Below are positions 6,158 through 8,979 of a stretch of DNA of 8,979 nucleotides, piece after piece. Both the position numbers and the translations under genes were made by a program. The notes below the pieces were generated by a model. The model was not told where the DNA came from. It searched no databases and saw only the letters and a program-made list of their open reading frames with translations. Within the stretch, counting starts at the first letter, position 1. Each line of letters starts with the position of its first letter. This DNA comes from Ignavibacteria bacterium (GTDB lineage: Bacteria > Bacteroidota > Ignavibacteria > Ignavibacteriales > Melioribacteraceae): contig DAIEQT010000378.1 of the NCBI GenBank assembly GCA_027347545.1, positions 1 through 8,979 on the forward strand, given 5' to 3'.

Positions 6158-6931
6158 TTGAAAATACTTGTCTCTAACGACGACGGCATTTCCTCCCCCG
6201 GAATTTGGGCACTTGCTGAAGCACTAAAAAAAATTGGTGATGTAACTGTAGTTGCACCTTTAACGGAACAAAGCGCTGTCGGGCACGCTATCACTATGAA
6301 ATATCCATTGCGCGTTACTGAATATTTTAAAGATGGTGAATTTTTCGGCTATGCCGTAGATGGAACTCCGGCTGACTGCATTAAAATGGGTGTACGTAAT
6401 ATTTTGCAGCAAACTCCCGATATAGTTATTTCGGGAATCAATCTTGGCTCGAATGCGGCAATAAATATAATTTACTCCGGAACAGTTTCCGCCGCGCGCG
6501 AAGCTGCTATTATGGATATTCCCGCAATTGCTGTTTCCGTAACAAGTCATAATGCAAAACATTTTGAATTTGCCGCGAGATACGCCGGCGAACTTGCTGA
6601 AATGGTTGTTAAGAATGGAATTCCAAACGGTACACTACTTAATCTAAACGTTCCCGATTTGCCGGAAGATCAAATAAAAGGAATTCTTGTTACCCAGCAA
6701 GGTAAAACTAAGTGGGATGATATTTACCAGGAGCGACACGATCCTTACGGAAATAAATATTTTTGGTTAACCGGCAATTTAATTGAAACCGATAACTCTC
6801 TCGAAGCAGATCACTTTGCGTTGAAAAACGATTACGTTTCTGTTACACCAATTCATTTTGATTTAACAGATTACAAAACTTATGAAACGATGAAAAGTTG
6901 GAATCTGGAAAACTCCTTTAAGAAGAGATAA
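6158..6931 (+). CDS. surE: 5'/3'-nucleotidase (stationary-phase survival protein)
   Basis: SurE is a cytoplasmic metal-dependent phosphatase that removes phosphate from 5'- and 3'-nucleoside monophosphates, and in some species acts on short polyphosphate. I start it at TTG 6158, giving 257 residues that open MKILVSNDDGI, the canonical N-terminus. In this numbering the metal ligands are Asp8, Asp9 and Ser39, as in E. coli, and Asn95 in SGINLGSN; other family blocks are APLTEQSAVGHAIT at 33-46, VDGTPADC at 67-74 and YSGTVSAAREAA at 106-117. An in-frame TTG at 6122 would add 12 residues, but it lies inside the promoter -7 box. No key residue is missing. The stop is 8 nt before the VWA gene, so the two probably share a transcript. 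The leftward operon is divergent from it. Confidence 0.95.
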   Translation: MKILVSNDDGISSPGIWALAEALKKIGDVTVVAPLTEQSAVGHAITMKYPLRVTEYFKDGEFFGYAVDGTPADCIKMGVRNILQQTPDIVISGINLGSNAAINIIYSGTVSAAREAAIMDIPAIAVSVTSHNAKHFEFAARYAGELAEMVVKNGIPNGTLLNLNVPDLPEDQIKGILVTQQGKTKWDDIYQERHDPYGNKYFWLTGNLIETDNSLEADHFALKNDYVSVTPIHFDLTDYKTYETMKSWNLENSFKKR

Positions 6932-6939
6932 ACAAAGCT

Positions 6940-8979
6940 ATGCTTGGCTTGGAAAATATTCAGCTTTCGCTTTCCGGTAATCTTTGGCTTTACCTACTTT
7001 TTGCTGTAATGCTAGCTACGTTTTCTGTTTTCATCTACCGATATACACTGCCGAAAGTTTCCAAAGGATTGAAATTAACGCTGACAATCATCCGTGCGTT
7101 AATTTTTGTTTTGGTTCTCCTCTTAATTTTTGAGCCGCTTCTATCTATCTCAAAACGCTCGTTTGAGAAAAAGAGCACTTACCTTTTAATTGATAACTCT
7201 AAATCCATTTCAGCTAAAGACAGCACGAAACGAAGCCAAGCCATTAAGAATTTAATTAGTAAGTTAAACTCCGAAAAGGTGTTAAATCTCAAAGTTATCT
7301 CATTCGGAAAGGAAATAGATTCTCTTGCCGCAGAAAACCCCAAACTTAGTTTTGATGAGCAGTTAACAAACTATTCTTCGCTCATAGACTTTTTTAAGAA
7401 GAACGAAGCTTCAATCAATTCTGTAGCATTAGTCAGCGATGGAATTATCACTGAAGGAGCCGATCCTTCCTACCAATTCGAGAGAATGCAATTTCCATTG
7501 TTCACAGTTGGAGTTGGTGATTCGACAACCAAGCATGACATTGAAATCTTCGATATCAAACACAATCAGTTCATCTACGCCGGCTCGCAAACGAAAATTC
7601 AAGCCATCATTCGGCAAAATGGGTTTGATGGAAAACAAACAAGAGCAAATTTGTTTGAAGAAGGAAAATTGATTGACTCCAAAGACGTGTTGTTAAGCGG
7701 TCTCGGTATTAATCAAGTTGAATTTCTTTATTCTCCGAAAGATGGAGGCGAAAAAAAACTAAGCGTTTCGCTCACTCCAATTATTGGTGAGTTTTCTCAA
7801 CTCAATAATTCTGATGCTTTTTTTATTAAGGTTCTAGATACTAAAGTAAAAATTGCGCTTGTCTCAGGTTCTCCTTCTGCTGATGTTTCGGCAATTGCCA
7901 AAGCACTCGAAAGCGACAAGAACATTCAAGTGAGCAAGTTCATCCAAATTTCCAGCAACAAACTTTGGGATAACAAGAAATCAAATTCATTAGATAGTTC
8001 TACGGTTCTATTCCTAATTGGTTTTCTTTCTGCAAATACTCCCCAGCAGCTAATGAACCAAGTATTAGCTAAAATTGAAAAAGGAACTCCCTTTTTTATT
8101 TCTGTTTCTTCTTCAAGCGATTTTGGGAAGCTAAAACTTTTTGAAAAGCATTTGCCATTCTTCATTAGAAACATTTCGCAAGATGCTTTTCAAGTCCAGC
8201 CGGAAATTCAGAAGAGTGAGTTTGCTTCCAGCTTTTCTCAAATCGGGAACTCAATAGCCGTGTGGAATAATCTTCCGCCGGTTTATCAATCTTCTGCTGA
8301 GATTCTACCAAAGCCGGAAAGCAAAGTGATTGTGAAATCGATAGTGCGTGAGGCAATATTAAATCCTCCGCTAATTACAATTCGTTCTATTGGCAACCAG
8401 AGATCGTTTTGCATCAACGCAAGCAACTATTGGCGCTGGTCGCTGCAAACTTCCGAAAGCAATCCGGACTTTTTTAGAAACTTTGTTAATGAAATCGTTA
8501 AATGGCTAAGTCTTTCCGGCAACAAAAAGCAGTTTAATATAACGACGAATAAGAAAATATATTCGCCAGGTGAGCAAGTTGATTTGACAGCCGAACTTTA
8601 CGATAAAGCTTTCAACCCGATAGACACAGCGCAAATTGCATTATCAATTTCGCAAGCGGGCAATAAGAGCGAATTGATTATGCCTCCGCAAAGCAACGGA
8701 ATTTACATTGCATCGTACACGCCCGACTCACAAGGAGATTTCGTTGCAACGGCAAATACTAAATTAAATCCCTCTTCTGTCGCACCGGCATCATCACGAT
8801 TTTCGGTCAGTGCGTCTTCTTTAGAATTATTAGATACAAAGATGCGTGTGGATTATTTAAAACTTCTGGCTAATTCAACCAACGGTAAGTATTTTTCAAT
8901 TGAAGAACAGAGCAATCTCTTAAAGAATTTGATTGATGCCGCAAAAAAACATGACGAAGGCATTCTTACGAAAAGTGAA
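6940..8979 (+). CDS. VWA-domain membrane protein with inactive amidotransferase-like fold, 3' end outside window
   Basis: An ATG at 6940 opens a frame that stays open for 680 codons to the window edge, so the C-terminus is missing. Two membrane helices (about 15-35 and 48-69) flank a basic loop, which by the positive-inside rule suggests that the bulk of the protein faces the periplasm. Residues about 80-200 form a von Willebrand A domain: YLLIDNSKSIS carries the MIDAS DxSxS at Asp85, Ser87, Ser89; Thr143 is a candidate third ligand, and VSDG follows at 165-168. From about 302 (KIALVSGSPSADVSAIAKAL) to 525, including YWRWSL at 497-502, it resembles the class I glutamine-amidotransferase-like fold of large VWA membrane proteins, without a GxCxG nucleophile. 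A beta-sandwich follows at about 535-625. The function is unknown; protein binding or cell-envelope roles are inferred. It lies 8 nt after surE. Confidence 0.85.
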   Translation, partial: MLGLENIQLSLSGNLWLYLLFAVMLATFSVFIYRYTLPKVSKGLKLTLTIIRALIFVLVLLLIFEPLLSISKRSFEKKSTYLLIDNSKSISAKDSTKRSQAIKNLISKLNSEKVLNLKVISFGKEIDSLAAENPKLSFDEQLTNYSSLIDFFKKNEASINSVALVSDGIITEGADPSYQFERMQFPLFTVGVGDSTTKHDIEIFDIKHNQFIYAGSQTKIQAIIRQNGFDGKQTRANLFEEGKLIDSKDVLLSGLGINQVEFLYSPKDGGEKKLSVSLTPIIGEFSQLNNSDAFFIKVLDTKVKIALVSGSPSADVSAIAKALESDKNIQVSKFIQISSNKLWDNKKSNSLDSSTVLFLIGFLSANTPQQLMNQVLAKIEKGTPFFISVSSSSDFGKLKLFEKHLPFFIRNISQDAFQVQPEIQKSEFASSFSQIGNSIAVWNNLPPVYQSSAEILPKPESKVIVKSIVREAILNPPLITIRSIGNQRSFCINASNYWRWSLQTSESNPDFFRNFVNEIVKWLSLSGNKKQFNITTNKKIYSPGEQVDLTAELYDKAFNPIDTAQIALSISQAGNKSELIMPPQSNGIYIASYTPDSQGDFVATANTKLNPSSVAPASSRFSVSASSLELLDTKMRVDYLKLLANSTNGKYFSIEEQSNLLKNLIDAAKKHDEGILTKSE

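Noticed and set aside
6260..6562. Reverse-strand open frame inside surE
   Set aside because: It is antisense to strongly conserved SurE motifs, rich in Cys, Asn and Ser, and has no recognisable domain; it is a coding shadow.
7429..8356. Several short open frames on both strands within the VWA gene
   Set aside because: They overlap the continuous 680-codon frame, resemble no family and lack start signals.
7840..8520. Active glutamine amidotransferase domain in the VWA protein
   Set aside because: The fold resembles the class I type but no GxCxG nucleophile or matching His-Glu pair is visible, so enzyme activity is unlikely.
1..8979. CRISPR array, tRNA/rRNA genes, insertion sequence or phage genes
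   Set aside because: No regularly spaced repeats, cloverleaf or rRNA-like sequence, transposase motifs or terminal inverted repeats were seen; almost all the window is accounted for by the genes listed.

Overview
The window looks like ordinary chromosomal DNA from an AT-rich bacterium of the Fibrobacterota-Chlorobiota-Bacteroidota (FCB) group. I would guess an Ignavibacteria-like lineage, but the sequence alone does not prove it. The clues are a Bacteroidota-style promoter box (TAnnTTTG) in the one real intergenic region, weak or absent Shine-Dalgarno sites at several starts, a signal peptide ending in the LLAQ style of this group, and a large VWA/inactive-amidotransferase-like membrane protein. 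No rRNA, tRNA, CRISPR array, insertion sequence or phage gene is visible.

The layout is two divergent transcription units around a spacer of about 140 bp (6016-6157). Leftward from 6015 runs a tightly packed probable operon: a secreted or outer-membrane protein of unknown function (5200-6015), an orphan SPPY-type DNA methyltransferase (4325-5191), xseA (3138-4328) and xseB (2945-3160) for exonuclease VII, dxs for isoprenoid precursor synthesis (1036-2931), a Gfo/Idh/MocA-family oxidoreductase (20-1021), and the first codons of a further gene that runs off the left edge. Every junction is a 1-23 nt overlap or a gap of 8-14 nt, so co-transcription is very likely. The products do not form one pathway: xseA/xseB make one enzyme, dxs is metabolic, and the rest are linked only by position.

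Rightward from the spacer are surE, a survival-type nucleotidase, and 8 nt after it a long gene open to the right edge (6940-8979). That gene encodes two N-terminal membrane segments, a VWA domain with a MIDAS motif, an amidotransferase-like fold without the catalytic cysteine, and a beta-sandwich. The surE start is best placed at a TTG at 6158. The longer reading from TTG 6122 begins inside the promoter -7 box, and only the 6158 start puts the metal ligands at the positions usual for SurE.

I found no convincing undescribed system. The points most worth a second look are the surE promoter/start, the leucine in place of the usual active-site histidine in the oxidoreductase, the orphan methyltransferase sitting in a housekeeping operon, the unknown surface protein at the head of that operon, and the VWA protein next to surE.
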